NCBI GenBank assembly: GCA_026120035.1 | Contig: JALRME010000046.1 | Coordinates: forward strand, 1-64,000 | Length of the DNA: 64,000 bases | Source of the DNA: Coleophoma eucalyptorum | Taxonomy: Eukaryota; Ascomycota; Leotiomycetes; Helotiales; Dermateaceae | Direction of reading: 5' to 3' | Shown: positions 13,492-25,541 of the stretch, piece by piece | How positions within the stretch are numbered: the stretch's first letter is position 1 | How the letters are laid out: the number at the start of each line of letters is the position of its first letter | Made by a program: the position numbers and the translations under genes | Notes under the pieces: model-generated | The model's input: the letters and a program-made list of their open reading frames with translations, nothing else | Databases searched by the model: none | What the model was told of the DNA's origin: nothing

Positions 13492-13679
13492 TGTCGGATT
13501 GTAATGATATATACTTAGCACGTGACCTAATCACGTGGTAGCATTCATTGATGGGATATAACCCTATTTACGATAGACATACATAGAGAATCAACAACCA
13601 CCTACAACACACTGCATATCCTGTAATTAAAGCCTACGATGCTATTACGAGGTCTGCCCGTTGTAAACGCATACCAACA
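13492..13679 (+). repeat. 3' LTR of the copia element
   Basis: 188-bp partner of the 5' LTR, with intact TG...CA ends. CACGTG boxes are at 13519-13524 and 13532-13537. Four of the eight LTR differences show T here and four show T in the 5' LTR. Confidence 0.93.
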
Positions 13680-14217
13680 GTTAGGCTTTAGTGGAGGAAT
13701 AATGACTTCTACCAAATTAAGTGTCCTACTTCACGCATTAAGCGTCCGAGTTTGCCGGGTTGAGAAAATAATCACCGGCAACGAAAGTAGGCCAAGCTGG
13801 GGGACAGACAATGAACATCCTTGCTCATGGGGACTAAGTAATCCATTTCTTTTATTCTCTACTATCATTGATAGGATCGTTGTTAGCCTGTCGAATGATA
13901 GCAATGCTCTTGTTCGTTGCGAACTCCTTGGAGCACTCGTTCTCACTGTTTCATCTAAGTCCCAGTAGGTGGCCTAGAGCAGCGGTTACTTCCACTATGA
14001 GCCAATATCTATTATATGGCATTAGTTTATAGATCTGCAGAGGTTCTATATAGGTCCATATAAAGACAATAATCAAGTATTATGTTATCTATCTTGTGTC
14101 GGCATAAATTAGTGCTCTAATATTGTCCTTTGCTGTCTTACATCTATAGCTAGAATATAGTAGTATCGATATGCTAAAAGATGGATTTTTATAAAGTGAA
14201 TAGTTATGTGGTTACTA
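13680..14217. other. Intergenic between retrotransposon and asparaginase
   Basis: An open stretch that begins inside the LTR and runs to 13968 has no recognisable protein similarity and no fungal start context, so I do not call it a gene. The rest is the 3' flank of the asparaginase gene, moderately AT-rich. Confidence 0.5.
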
Positions 14218-15538
14218 TTAGTAAATAAATGGTTGGTTGATAGCCTTCCTCAAAGTCGATTCAAAAAGCTCGATTGTCTAGAATTTTTGGGTCAGCCTTT
14301 CTCTGCTATTTAAAGTCTCACAGTACTTACTTCGTTCTGACCAAACCCACTTGCAATCGCAAGCTGTAACATTATCCTTGATTGGGGAAGATGAATATAT
14401 CCAGATTTTGCATAAGATGGGTTTCTTGCTGGCGAGCTCGGCCCGTACGGGGATCGAGTACCGACAACTATTATAAGGCCCATTGCAAGAGCCTCTTCAA
14501 CTTGGCTAGAGCCATTAGGTAACCCCCCATTGCCCGTGCCACCGATGACGACACCTTTAGCGCCGTTCTTCAGGCAATCAATCACTAGTTGACCATCGAA
14601 CTCACGCATCGTATAAAGGATATCGACTTTAGGTAGGCTAGGATATGACGAGTCATTGGATACTGTTGTGATGTTAAAGAAGTATTTCTGATATGGAGTT
14701 GACGGACTGCAACGGGTTAGTTCCATTATTTACTTATACACCGAGATCCTTACGTGCTAAAGAAATAGGGCATATTGTTCAAAAATGTGCCCAGTTCCCC
14801 AGTAGAAGTGGATCCAAATGCATCCGGAACATTGGGAGAGGTTTTCGTAGCCCAGAAGCCAGACAGGATGCGGTTATTGAAAGCTATCATGGTACCTCGG
14901 TTTTTGGCATCATCATCGGCCGCCAAAGCCACAGCTTGGAAGAAATTGGCGTCTCCATCATATGATAAGCCAGTCCATGGCCTCATAGCTCCAGTGCCAA
15001 CAATTGGTTTCCCACAATTTACCAAAGCATCCATTAGGAAAGCAGTCTCTTCAAGAGAGTTTGAGCCATGCGTGAATACAACACCAGTGATATCACTATC
15101 ACTAGAGCAAAGAGCATCATGAGTAAAACGTGTCATATTCATAACAAGAGCATCATTAGTACCAGTGGAGCCATCATCGATTGTAGTCCAATTCGAAACA
15201 GCTAATTGAGAGATGTTGTATAGATATGGATTTCGAGAAATGATCTCTTCGCCGGTGATTTGAATCTGACCATACTGAGTATCGTCGAGTCTGCCATAGA
15301 CAGACCCACCGGCGATGGTACCACCAGTAAACAAGATTCTGATTCTGGTCAGTGCTGGCACTAGATGTCAAATATTACAATCGACTTACAGGATCTTAGG
15401 TAAGGAGCTGTTCGTCCCCGACCAAGTAAGGCCAAGACGCTCACTTGATGTGAGAGGCTGAAGTGGGCGTTGATCTGGATAAGCTGCTACGAGAGAGCTA
15501 GTTACAGCTGAAGCTACAAGAGCGTGGATAAGCTGCAT
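14218..15538 (-). CDS. Secreted type II L-asparaginase
   Basis: Predicted to hydrolyse L-asparagine to aspartate and ammonia outside the plasma membrane. Exon 1 starts at 15538 with a signal peptide (about 20 residues, MQLIHALVASAVTSSLVAAY). After an intron the sequence reads ILFTGGTIAGG, the first catalytic threonine motif. Then come THGSNSLEET, GAMRPWTGLSYDG and a Lys-containing ATKTSPN segment. A 47-bp intron (14753-14707) joins to the C-terminal domain (GGTGNGGLP, SGYIHLPQSR). A fourth exon (14277-14218) of 20 codons follows a GTAAGT...CTAG intron and gives the normal C-terminus. The canonical second motif HGTDTLEE is altered to HGSNSLEE, replacing the catalytic Thr-Asp pair by Ser-Asn. 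The enzyme may therefore be weak, altered or inactive. The exon 1/2 acceptor is one of two nearby CAGs. Confidence 0.88.
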
Positions 15539-16558
15539 GATTGAGAGATAGGCGAAACTATAAGTTCCGTTCCGAAATTCGACGTATTTAGATTGAGGGG
15601 GGAAGAGAGGGACTGGGGGGTTTATGGTCCTTATGCTATACCTCAAAGGTGGAGTATATCCCCTGTACTTGCGTTATCTCTGCTTTGATGAGATAGGAAA
15701 TGGAACGGCACGGGCCACAGAACATCCCCAGAAGTAGATACAGCAATCACTACAGCTTAGCGAGGACACCGCTTACTCCATTATACCTCCATCAAACTAC
15801 AACATTCATGCAGGTCTCTTTATAGTTAGGACCCATGTCAATCAATGTTTACGTATGATTCCTTTGTCATTTGGCTCGGGGTTACGCACTCCATGTATCA
15901 ATCATCAAATCTCACCCGGCCTTTCAAAACGTAACATGTTGCACGTGCATCTATATGTCTGACTTGAATGGTGCAGCAGATGTTATTGGTAAGGCAAATA
16001 AGAAGACGACCAAATAATTGGTCTCCAGAAAACGTATGGACAAACGAGAAAAACTAAGCTACGCCATGTTTATCTATTCGCTTGAAGTCAAGCTCTATGC
16101 TTCAAATCTCCTTTACTGCAGATTCTTTAGTCTCTACTGGTAGATCTCTTTAACTTCTCTCTTGTCAACTCTTCATTATATTCGTATCAGTAAGTAGCAT
16201 CTACAAAAGCATAAAATTCTATCGAATGCCTCTAATTGAACTTGGAAACAATGGTCCCAGACTTATTCACTAAGCTATCCATTCGGTATACTTCCCCAGG
16301 AGTACAACAAGAAATATAACCTGATCTCTATAAGCGATAAATAATTGTAATGAGTGTTGACGAGGTCACTGTTCATGAAAAAAAAGAAACTGACAGCTTT
16401 GAAGCGTCCTGGATGTGCCTTAATGCCATGTTCCATTTGCAGGTCCAAACCTACCACCTTCAGGAAGCGATAACCATGGTAGTGACTGTCCATCTGCTGT
16501 ATCAAGATATACCGTATTACCTGCATGACTGACATTAGTTTCCAAATCTACTCAAAAA
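15539..16558. other. Intergenic, promoter of asparaginase
   Basis: About 1 kb without a credible gene. Short open stretches at 16275-16535 on both strands mirror each other and lack homology. The 15540-16000 part is the likely asparaginase promoter, and the end next to 16559 is the 3' flank of the OPT transporter gene. Confidence 0.5.
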
Positions 16559-19344
16559 TTAAGGATGAGGGTAGTACAAACCCCACCAACTCGGGAAAAC
16601 ACCCCCGGGATATGTGATGCAGAAGAAAATGATGATTGCCGATAGTGCTAACCCAGTGTCAAGAGATGCTGCTAGAATATAGTTGAATTTTGCTATTATT
16701 TGTTAGTCACAGTGTGCCTAGGGAATTTTCCCGGAGAAGAGGGCAACTCACTCCACCATGCAAACCATTTCTTTTTGATCCACCAGTTGAAGATCACATT
16801 TACTACGGCCCAACTACTGTAATTGATACCAGTTGCGGGCGGGATGTTGATTGTGCCGATGAATATGATCGGCCAGTTGAGCCACCGAATGTAATCCCGG
16901 TGGGAGCCATCCGCCTTCTTCCAGTACTTCCAAATCACCCATGAAATCAGAGGCATGAGTGCCCCAATCCAGAAAAAGTGTAGAAGTCCAGAATAGATCT
17001 TGCCGATAGAGTACGAACGTGCAGGTCCGATTGCTCCCCAGACAATAGAGGAGGAGAATACTGTTCGACCTCCCGGACACGTAAAGCCATTAGGTTGCGT
17101 AGACGAGCAAATGTCCTTGATATTTCCTAACATCCATACAGTTACGCCTGACTGGGTAAGAGCGCCAAGAACGGTGGCAATTCCTTGCGCAAAGAAAAGT
17201 GTGCGAGGTGGGATTTTCATATAGTGCCCAAGCTTCATATCTGCGACAAAGTAAAGACCTTGTGTAACCACATCAACAGATAAGGTTTTGAAGATCATGT
17301 TTGCCAGTGGTTTCCCGTTAAACATGTATCCAGCAGCAAATTCAGCCATAACATTGAGTGTATTCACATCCTGGTTTGTTATTCCCTGAATGATGCCGCA
17401 GGGGACGATGTATAATGCTGGAACCACTGTAGTGATAAGAACAGCCCACCAAGGAAGTTTTGTGTTGTATGCTGTAACCATAGTGATTGTGAGTGCCACA
17501 ACAATCAAGGTAATTCCAGCAAACCAGTACCATGGAGTTTTTGGGTATAGCCTCATAAGCCGAGCATGGATATCAAGCTTTGCACGTCCCTTAATCCCGT
17601 CTTTGATTTGCGTATAATGCCAGAGAAAACTATGAGATTTATAAAATCAGTAATTATTTGTCGAGATTTGCTAATACGAAACTCACATATGCACGGGAAC
17701 ACAGGTAAACGTGGCAAACGATGTACCATAGCGAAAGGCGAAGTTAGCAGGCAAAAAGCCTGGTGAATAGTTTTCGTATTTAGTCAAGTCAAAGGTCTCA
17801 TTGGTTAACACTTTGCTAACGTTATAGGCAGATCCGGTGTTGTCATAAAGACTCGATGAATATATAGGTAGGTAAGCTGTGTACCACACGTTTGAGTAGT
17901 AGAGAGCTGGAACAACGATCCAGAAGAACAGCACAAATCCTGCAATCACGTTCATCGCTACGAAGACTTTAGTATTTGACTGATAGTTATTTGATTTGCA
18001 CTTGTGACTTGACAATAAGCAGTATAAATCAAGAAAAAACGTACCGGCCCATGTTGGAGCAAGAAGTGGATTGGTGTTATATGCAATCTGAGACCAGTCG
18101 AACGTGATAGGGCTCAGGCCAAGCTAGGAACCGTAATCAGCAAGTGAGCTGTAATGAGAGAATTGAACGTCGCATACCCCACTAACCATCCCAAAGACCT
18201 GATTCACGATTATATTCTTCGGTGCGATCCAACAAACCCACGTAAAATAAGATAGCCCAACAAACATCAGTCCGGGGAAGAAGTACCACGCGCCAGAGCC
18301 GACCATGAAATACATGAAAAACCGAATTCGACTTATCTTCCAACCGTTTGCTATAGCGTTTCCTCTCGAATGCAGTGTTGAGAGAAGGGCACAGTTGGAA
18401 AGCACGCCAGGCCAGATTATGGATGCGGGTTCAACTAGCAAAGGCGAAGCAAGTCCTGCAATCCCAAACCCCAAAAGTTGGCAGCAGAGCACGATCAAGA
18501 TTTCAAAGCCTGGTTTTAGACTGAATCCATAGAATCCCTTTCCGGCTTGAATGATACTCGTGGCATCTGGAGAACCATTTCTATTGTTGAAATTAGTCCT
18601 GTCTATCCAGAAAGACAATGGCTAAATATGTGGAAAAGATGCAGGAAATACATAGATAAGAAAGGCGGAATTATGCAAGTCGGTTGAGATAGTTTTGCAA
18701 ACGCTGAGACCTTTGAGGACTACGAAAATACATAAATATCATACAACGGTATGAAGTTTGGTGTTAAGCCTCAGAAAAACATACCCAAAAGACACGTTGC
18801 TCATGATCACGATTACACAGTGCTCTTTGATGTTAAAATGACGATCTGGATTGATGCACCATTTGCCAAGTTTTCCTAGATCCAAAGTATATAGGGGAAG
18901 AGTCTTTGCTAATGCAACGCCAAGGGGGAACGCGAGCAGCTCTGCAACTAATGATACAAGAGTTACGGAGGGATATCGCATACTGAAGAACTGATTGACT
19001 CCAGAGCCAACAATTGTAAACAGAGCACCGAGAATCCACATCCGGAGAGTATTGACGGGTATAGATTGGTCGTCGACCTCTGGAACAACACCGCGGACTT
19101 GATATTATTAGTGAATTAGTTTTGGTCCTATTGAAGGGTTAGAATTACCTTCCGGAAATGGCGAATGGTCTGCATCATAGTCCTCCAGTCCCTCCTCTTT
19201 AATTACAACGTCTAAGTCTACTTCAAGCTCTTGAAGATGCCCATTCTCTAGATTTGTTACATCTCCGTCCTTCGAACTCACAATTGGCTTTGGGACCTTC
19301 TCGTCCTTGCATCCTATTGACTTTTGTGGCGTGACAATTTCCAT
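16559..19344 (-). CDS. OPT-family small oligopeptide transporter
   Basis: Plasma-membrane proton-coupled importer of tetra/pentapeptides (or glutathione/metal conjugates) by family. The N-terminal acidic cytosolic tail (19344-19150) leads via an intron into SPFPEVRGVVPEVDD and NQFFSMRYPSVT, then NIKEHCVIVIMSNVSFG, all OPT hallmarks. Later exons add many hydrophobic helices, DWSQIAYNTNPLLAPTWA, VMAEFAAGYMFNGKPLAN and VWGAIGPARSYS. The last exon follows a GTGAGT intron (TGG TGG A at about 16753). It restores the expected Lys-Phe-Asn-Tyr segment, a final helix and the PHP C-terminus, with stop at 16559-16561. At least six exons. It lies beside an asparaginase in the same orientation, which fits use of peptide and amide nitrogen. 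Confidence 0.88.
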
Positions 19345-20365
19345 GATTTTGAATCATCAATAAAAGAAGACAATGGAACGGCTTGTTTTCACATCGAAAA
19401 GTCAAATGAAGACAGGAAATGTGTGCAGATAAGAACTCCCTCTTCATTCTGCCGTGGAAGTCACAGTAACTACCCATTATGGCCCACTTCTCACTAGATT
19501 AAACAGATCAGGCCTTCAGCATCGTTCTAGGCCATCATACGACGATCTTGCCCATGATACTACGCATCCTGGCTAAGCTGGATTGCTACCAATCACGAAC
19601 GTACTTGAGAGCATTGACTACGCGTACGTTGTGTTGAAGAGATATGGGGTTATGGATAAGCCAACGTGCTAGATAAGGAAGGTTCTCCTTGTTTATCTAC
19701 TCAGCCATCAAGCTTATGAAATAAACGGAAGGTATCTGCCGCCAATATACAAATTCTTCCTGCATGATTGAATTCGTACAGCAATGGTTTGTGCCCGCGG
19801 GTCAGGGAATCGGAACAAATCCGACCGGGCTACCAAAGCCGACTTTTGAGCGGCTAGTTGGATCCGAGGTATCGATTCTTCTATGTCTTCTAGGGCCTCT
19901 ATCGTAGGTTGATGAGATATTGTAAGAATATACTCTTTTGATCTGAGTCCGTCCACTAATATAAAATACTCCAAACCCGGCGCTTGGAAACGGCTGTCAA
20001 AATATGTCGCTCTTATATTGTTAATGCCAGTTTCTTCCTAATAACCTTAGCCCGATAGTCGTATAGTAGCACGTCTGTCGTTAGAAAACAAGCTTTTGTA
20101 TTACAAATTTTGAGCAAGGGATTATAGTATATAACTACAAGTTAAGCTTTTAATCTTAGTTATATTGATTTCTATTTTCAATCTGCCTCTGAAATTATTC
20201 CAAACATCACGTGTCATCGTCCGTACAATAGGAAGGTATGTAGCTGATAAGAAGAGTGGTGGTTGACTCCCACACCTGATTTATTTCTAAATCAAGACAA
20301 TTTGTTCAACATTTGCTAAGGCTCTATCAGCATCATCCATATTCTCGGATCCATATACCTTAACA
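19345..20365. other. Divergent intergenic region
   Basis: About 1 kb between the divergently transcribed OPT transporter and amidohydrolase genes, so it probably holds both promoters. A CACGTG-containing stretch lies at about 20208. No ORF with similarity was found. Confidence 0.5.
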
Positions 20366-21661
20366 ATGCGTATTAACCAACAACAGCAGCGCGAGACTAG
20401 CCATCTCGCACTTCGACAACCAGTTGACGAAGATGTCGCAAAAGCTCATGGCATAAAAGCCTCTCTATTAATTCCCGGGTGTGGCCAACCTATTAACAAT
20501 GGCGCGGTTATCATTGAAGACGATAAAATAGCCTGGGTAGGAGTTCAATCTTCGCTTCCCACGAAATATAATTCGATATCCTTCACCAACGTCCCCGTCG
20601 TGATGCCAGGCCTGTGGGATTGCCATATTCACTACCACGGTAATGGCCCCAAAGGACGAGGTGATAACAACAACTTTACCGGCTCGGGCGCCCTAGCTGG
20701 TGCACGAGCAGCGAAGGAGCTTGAAAGAACACTACTTGCCGGCTTCACTTCTGTGAGAGAGGTCAGTGGATTCGGAGGGGAGGTCGCGCCCGCAATTGAT
20801 GATGGGACATTTATCGGCCCTCATGTATACTCCAGTTTCGCCTCACTGAGTATGACTGCGGGACATGCCGACATGCATAACTTACCAATGAGTATGGTCC
20901 TCGACGCAGCTGCTCATGGCCTTGCAAATTATGTTTGTGACGGCAAAGCAGCTTGTATCAAGGGTGTTCGGATGCAGCTTCGCCGCGGAGCTAAGTTGAT
21001 CAAAATCTGCGCAACAGGTGGTGTTGGTAGTATTGTGGATGATCCGGAGGACGCAGAGTTCTCGCCCGAGGAACTAAAGGCTATGGTCGATGAAGCGGCA
21101 AGAGCGAAGAGAATTGTTGCTGCCCATTGCCACGGCAAAGAGGGTATTATGGCTGCGCTCCATGCGGGAGTCAAGACAATTGAGCACGGGAGCTATCTTG
21201 ATGAGGAATGTGTAGCCCTGATGAAGGAGAAAGATGCAATTCTTGTTGCAACTCGCTTGGTTATCCAAAGTGGATTGGACAACAAAAATGAATGGCCGCC
21301 ACTCCAATATTCAAAGATGGTTAAGATTGCAGTTCCTCATATGAAAGCTTACAAGTTAGCGGTCAAAAGTGGAGTCAAAATTGCACTTGGGACGGATTAT
21401 CAGCCTGGGAAGAATGGAAAGGAACTGCTGTACGCAGTTGAAGCAGGCATGACTCCGTTGGAAGCAATTGAGGCTTGTACAGCTAGAAGTCCAGAGACCT
21501 TAGGTCCATATATGGCTCCAAAGTCTGGACAATTAAGGGAAGGGTATGATGCTGATCTTATTGCTATATCAGCTAATCCGTTGGAGGATATATCTATTAT
21601 TTCAGAGATAGATAACATCACCCATGTTTGGAAAGGAGGAAGGCTTTTTAAGTCGCCGTAA
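20366..21661 (+). CDS. Ochratoxinase-like metal-dependent amidohydrolase
   Basis: Intronless 431-residue member of the amidohydrolase superfamily (imidazolonepropionase/prolidase-like TIM barrel). Metal ligands can be read directly: His87 and His89 (DCHIHYHG), candidate carboxylated Lys213 (GAKLIKICATGG), His254 (VAAHCHG), His274 (TIEHG) and Asp344 (LGTD). Spacing between Lys, His, His and Asp (41, 20, 70) matches that recalled for the Aspergillus niger ochratoxin amidase almost exactly. It probably hydrolyses an amide or N-acyl/prolyl dipeptide bond. It lacks a clear signal peptide, unlike the secreted Aspergillus enzyme, so it is likely cytosolic. The substrate is not determinable from sequence. 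Confidence 0.88.
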   Translation: MRINQQQQRETSHLALRQPVDEDVAKAHGIKASLLIPGCGQPINNGAVIIEDDKIAWVGVQSSLPTKYNSISFTNVPVVMPGLWDCHIHYHGNGPKGRGDNNNFTGSGALAGARAAKELERTLLAGFTSVREVSGFGGEVAPAIDDGTFIGPHVYSSFASLSMTAGHADMHNLPMSMVLDAAAHGLANYVCDGKAACIKGVRMQLRRGAKLIKICATGGVGSIVDDPEDAEFSPEELKAMVDEAARAKRIVAAHCHGKEGIMAALHAGVKTIEHGSYLDEECVALMKEKDAILVATRLVIQSGLDNKNEWPPLQYSKMVKIAVPHMKAYKLAVKSGVKIALGTDYQPGKNGKELLYAVEAGMTPLEAIEACTARSPETLGPYMAPKSGQLREGYDADLIAISANPLEDISIISEIDNITHVWKGGRLFKSP

Positions 21662-22408
21662 TTTCTTTAGTAGCTTCCGTCCGCGCCCTGTAACTACAAG
21701 TCTTAATACACTATGCGCCGTCGTGAAACTCTTCAAATTACCACATGAACACTGAACTCTTAGGACATGTGATGGAGCAACGGAATTGCTAATAATCCCA
21801 TTGTTTAGGACACAAGAAACATCTGCGTCTCGAAATTTGCAATTCACGGTTGGAAAGCTTGACGGGTAACCGAAGAGATTCTTAGAAATTGACTAAGACT
21901 ACTTAATATTCGGCGTCAACTTGAAGGGCGTAAGCTTTCGGAAGTAAACTTACTATTATCATTATCATGCCACAGACTGTGAAATCGAATACTAAACAGC
22001 TAAAGATTTTGTTGCTAGGCTACTTTATAATAATACTTGCAACAGGCATAATCTGCTAACCTTTATCATAATTGAGAACAAGAGATAGGGCACCATGCTC
22101 GGGAAGTTGTAGTATTTGCAAGAGGCTGTTTGTGCTGTTATACCGGACCATGAATCAAACGTTGTATTATGACCGGGCTGCGCCTCTTAAGTGCTCGCTG
22201 AAAATGGTCTTTCTAGACTGCGTTAGCAGCTCAAATCTGTGACCTGAAGGTCGCCAAGTGAAAGCTATAGGATACTCAGGTCTGCCTGGCTTTCAGGCAA
22301 TCCTGTTTACTCCCGTGCTTCTTCTATAATGGTATTTTTTCACTGTATATTCAACGGTCCGATCTCCACCTTTCCCAAACCAAAATCAGTTGCAATTCCA
22401 TGTAAGAA
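21662..22408. other. Convergent intergenic region
   Basis: 3' flanks of the amidohydrolase (plus) and of the Zn2Cys6 gene (minus). No gene recognised. Confidence 0.5.
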
Positions 22409-25031
22409 TTATGAGAATCGTGATTGCTTTGGAAATCTTTGAGGGGATCGAGATGTAGGGCCCTGTGACTGAAACTTCCGTTTCGTGCCTGGTTTCGCAT
22501 CCTTTTTTCGTTGACTCCAGTGCTTCTGGATGGCCACCAGATGTTCGTGATGTCGTCTTGCGCATTCAAAAGATTGGCCCAGCTCATCTAATGCTCTAAA
22601 ACAGGTATTGAGATTGCTAGCAACATTGAATTTCTCGGACTCATCACGCTGTCTGCTTGAAACCTCTTCCGCTATCAACCCAAAGATCAAGATCAATGAT
22701 GCCGAGATAATTATGTTGATAACGTAGACATTCATTCTACGAAACCCATAATGAGACTCATAAACTCGTAATAGGGATGCTATTTCCGAGGCAGAGCTGT
22801 GGCATACACTTCGTGCATGCTCATGCCCTGGGCCAATATTACCCTTCGGCTGTGAGTTTTTCGACGTCCAGGGCCGATGAGCCAAAATGCAGAAATTGTG
22901 ATATGCCATACTGTAAACAATTTAGATCACTGATTAGCCACTTTTATCAATCAACTTAAGACTCACTGTAAGAAAAGAGTATGAGGCAACGGGACTTGAT
23001 CCTGTTTGATTTTGAGCGCATCGGGAATTCTTTCTTTCCAACTCAGAAGGCGATCTGTTGTCTGGAATGAAAGGTTTTGCAAAGACGCTTTTGAAATCTT
23101 TACACATCCGTAACTTTCCGAAGTCAGTACCGAGTGCTATCATAGAGATGTTGGGCAAGACTAACAGAACGCGGAAAAAAGGAGCAAGTTCAACGCAAAG
23201 GGAAACCCATTGAGCTGCCACAAGAGAGGATCCGTTTCCACACATTTGCCGATCTTCGTCCACCAAAGCGGCAACCCCTGTAGATGCATTGGTGTAACCA
23301 GTCCAGGTGCCAGAGACCACCTGCGAGCCAACGCTAGGTCTCGCAACCGTGATTTCCTCGCCATCTATTCTGAACGGACGACCTAGACTGAAACTCCAGA
23401 GGCTAAATCGTTAGTAATGAACTAACCCCGAGCTGTAAAACGTACTGGTTAATAACAACACAACTCCAGAAAGTGCTTTGGCGTGCCTCTTTTTCCCTGG
23501 CAGTCAACAGGCCTTGCTTTACATACGCATCACTGTCAACATGAAGACCAAGGTCGAAGGCAAGTCTCATTGCCATTCCTAGAAATTGTAAGCTTCTAAG
23601 TTGGGTCTTGATTTAGATGACTTACCGCTGTATAGCCACATGCGCGTCTCACGACCACTGGCTGCCTCGTGGCTGCTTAGCAAGAGGAGTGCTTGCACTG
23701 TGGCAACACAAGGGCTATCAAGCTCGAGCTCTAAGAGCAATTTGCTTTTTTCGGCGAAGAAATTGGCTAATGGCTTAGGGAAAGTGATGAAGGATTGATG
23801 ATATCGTCCCTCAAATGCCGCTCCAATTGCACAGCTTTTACGGTCAGCATGGTCCTTCATTTCAAGCAGAGGGATCCCACATTGTAGCTATAAGGGATTG
23901 CGAGCAGAACTCATTCTGGCCATCAGTATCAAGAGCACGTGCAGTCTCGAACATTGATCGGTCAACAGTTGAGTGGCACGGGTTATGCCAGGAGAAGAAG
24001 AGCTCGATGAGATGGGTTTCGAGGGATGAAGGGACTTCTTGATCCAGCTGAGCATTCTCAAGGGCAGCAGCAGCGGCTTCTTGCACATCACAGAGGTCAA
24101 CTTGGTTTTCATGTGGGCCAAAACTTTTCAGGAAGTGACGATTTGAAGCGCTTCCATAGTAACGAAGTCGCCCGTCCTGGGTGCGACGAAGGGAACCGAA
24201 TCGTGCAGCTAAGCTCGGAATAATCCCTTCCTCTCCTTCATCGTCTGATGCACCACCTGACCCAAGTCCATCATTTTGAGAAGGGCTACCGGGTTGGATT
24301 ACAGGAGATGGTTCGCTTGCGGTGAATGTAGGGAAGACAGAGAAGTCGTTGAGTACCTGCCAAGGCCAATCGGACGGACTTTCATCCCATATTTGGGGCG
24401 CTGAAAGATCCGTCCAATTTGGTAAGTCAACCCCAGTGTTCGGATCTGTTTCACAAGGAAACTCTGCTGCATTCATGGGCTGTATTTGCATAATAGCTAA
24501 GTCTGCCTGAGCTTGGAGTGCCACTGGGATTTGGTCACTTGATAGCGGGGCATCTGTGCCTTGCCAAGGAGGGATATTGGCTTGACTTTGGGTAGAAGTC
24601 GTAAACTTGCTCGGAGGTAGATCTAAGTTTGCTCGAACCTGTTCTAACATTGCCTGTTCATCTGCTTCCATAGAAGGAATATCGAGGTTGTATTTGTTGG
24701 CCAATTCGGTTAGCTGCGTCACGCGTCCAAAGAGGACTTCGACGGCCGTCCGTAAGGATATCCTGTACTTGCTTTAGTAGCTGTATCACCCAGCAGGAAA
24801 TACCAAGATCTAAAGACGCTAATGAATCCTACCTACTTTCGTTTATCCTCCTTAGAGGAATACTCGCAAGTCTTCCTCCTCCTTGTACAACTGCCACAGC
24901 TCGGTCTAACTCCATCACACTGATCATTCGTAAATTTGGGACCAGTTAGTTAGTCAGTGGCACACGCATACCTTGCTTTTGTTTTCTCTGCAAACATTGC
25001 AAGCCGTAGTGGTATGTTTACGCAGCATCAT
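22409..25031 (-). CDS. Zn2Cys6 transcription factor (XlnR/cutinase-factor type)
   Basis: The DNA-binding domain is split by an intron. Exon 1 begins at 25031 with ACNVCRENKSK and stops at GTATGC. Exon 2 resumes CDGVRPSCGSCTRRRKTC, giving a perfect C-x2-C-x6-C-x6-C-x2-C-x6-C. Exon 3 (from about 24760) is a long acidic, Gln/Ser/Pro-rich linker and reaches LFFSWHNPCHS, the start of the fungal middle domain. A 46-bp intron at about 23880 joins LIAT to ICAIGAAFEGRYHQSF. Further exons end with the DELGQSFECARRHHEHL-type C-terminal helix and a basic tail, stop at 22409. About six exons. It lies head-on to the amidohydrolase and upstream of the dehydrogenase/dioxygenase genes, so it is a plausible pathway regulator. 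Confidence 0.85.
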
Positions 25032-25541
25032 GGCAGATATGCACGTACGTCCATCGCGAAGACATGTGAAATGATAGAAATCAACGTGAACGATCGTCAG
25101 TTAAGCGATAAGCGGGGTAAGAGATTGCTTGGTGGGTCGGTCGGGTAGTCTTGCTAGTCACGTGCTTATCATGGGACTTGATGACTACCTTAACTTTCAT
25201 TGAACTGCCGTGAGCCATTGAGGAGAAAGCCATTTGTCCGAAAGTATCTTGATTGTAAAATCGAATGTATCTGGTAAAGAACTTTCAAGAGCTATTCCTG
25301 GCATTTCTATTGGGTTTCGGGTACGTCATTGCTCCGCGGTGGGTTTCGGGAAAAGGATTCCGAACCTCCCCTATAGCGCATGGCATATAATATTTAGACG
25401 AGTATGCTGGTGAGCCGTTCTAATCAAGAACGTTGTTTATCAAATTGTAATGTATTCTCGTTTCAGAAGCTTTCGTTGAATTCTTTGAAGATTAAATATT
25501 CGTGTAGTGTATTGCTTTATATGAGATAACTTGGCCAGACT
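25032..25541. promoter_or_regulatory. Promoter region of the Zn2Cys6 gene
   Basis: 510 bp between the start of the factor and the 3' end of the dehydrogenase, both minus strand. It contains one CACGTG at about 25159. No gene seen. Confidence 0.4.

Larger units (their letters stand above)
7664..13679 (+). mobile_element. Full-length Ty1/copia LTR retrotransposon, RIP-inactivated
   Basis: Two directly repeated 188-bp LTRs (7664-7851 and 13492-13679) begin TGTCGG and end CCAACA or CCAATA. They enclose a single gag-pol reading frame with the order integrase, reverse transcriptase, RNase H, which is diagnostic of Ty1/copia. The internal frame is riddled with TAG/TAA codons at expected Trp and Gln positions. 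No matching 5-bp target duplication is evident (5' flank GTATC, 3' flank GTTAG), so either the flanks have mutated or the copy has recombined. The length of 6.0 kb is normal for the family. Confidence 0.93.

Noticed and set aside
7659..13684. Target-site duplication of the copia element
   Set aside because: Flanking pentamers GTATC and GTTAG do not match, so none is claimed.
13639..13968. Plus-strand ORF starting inside the 3' LTR
   Set aside because: No similarity, start lies in the LTR, and no coding-type features; treated as chance.
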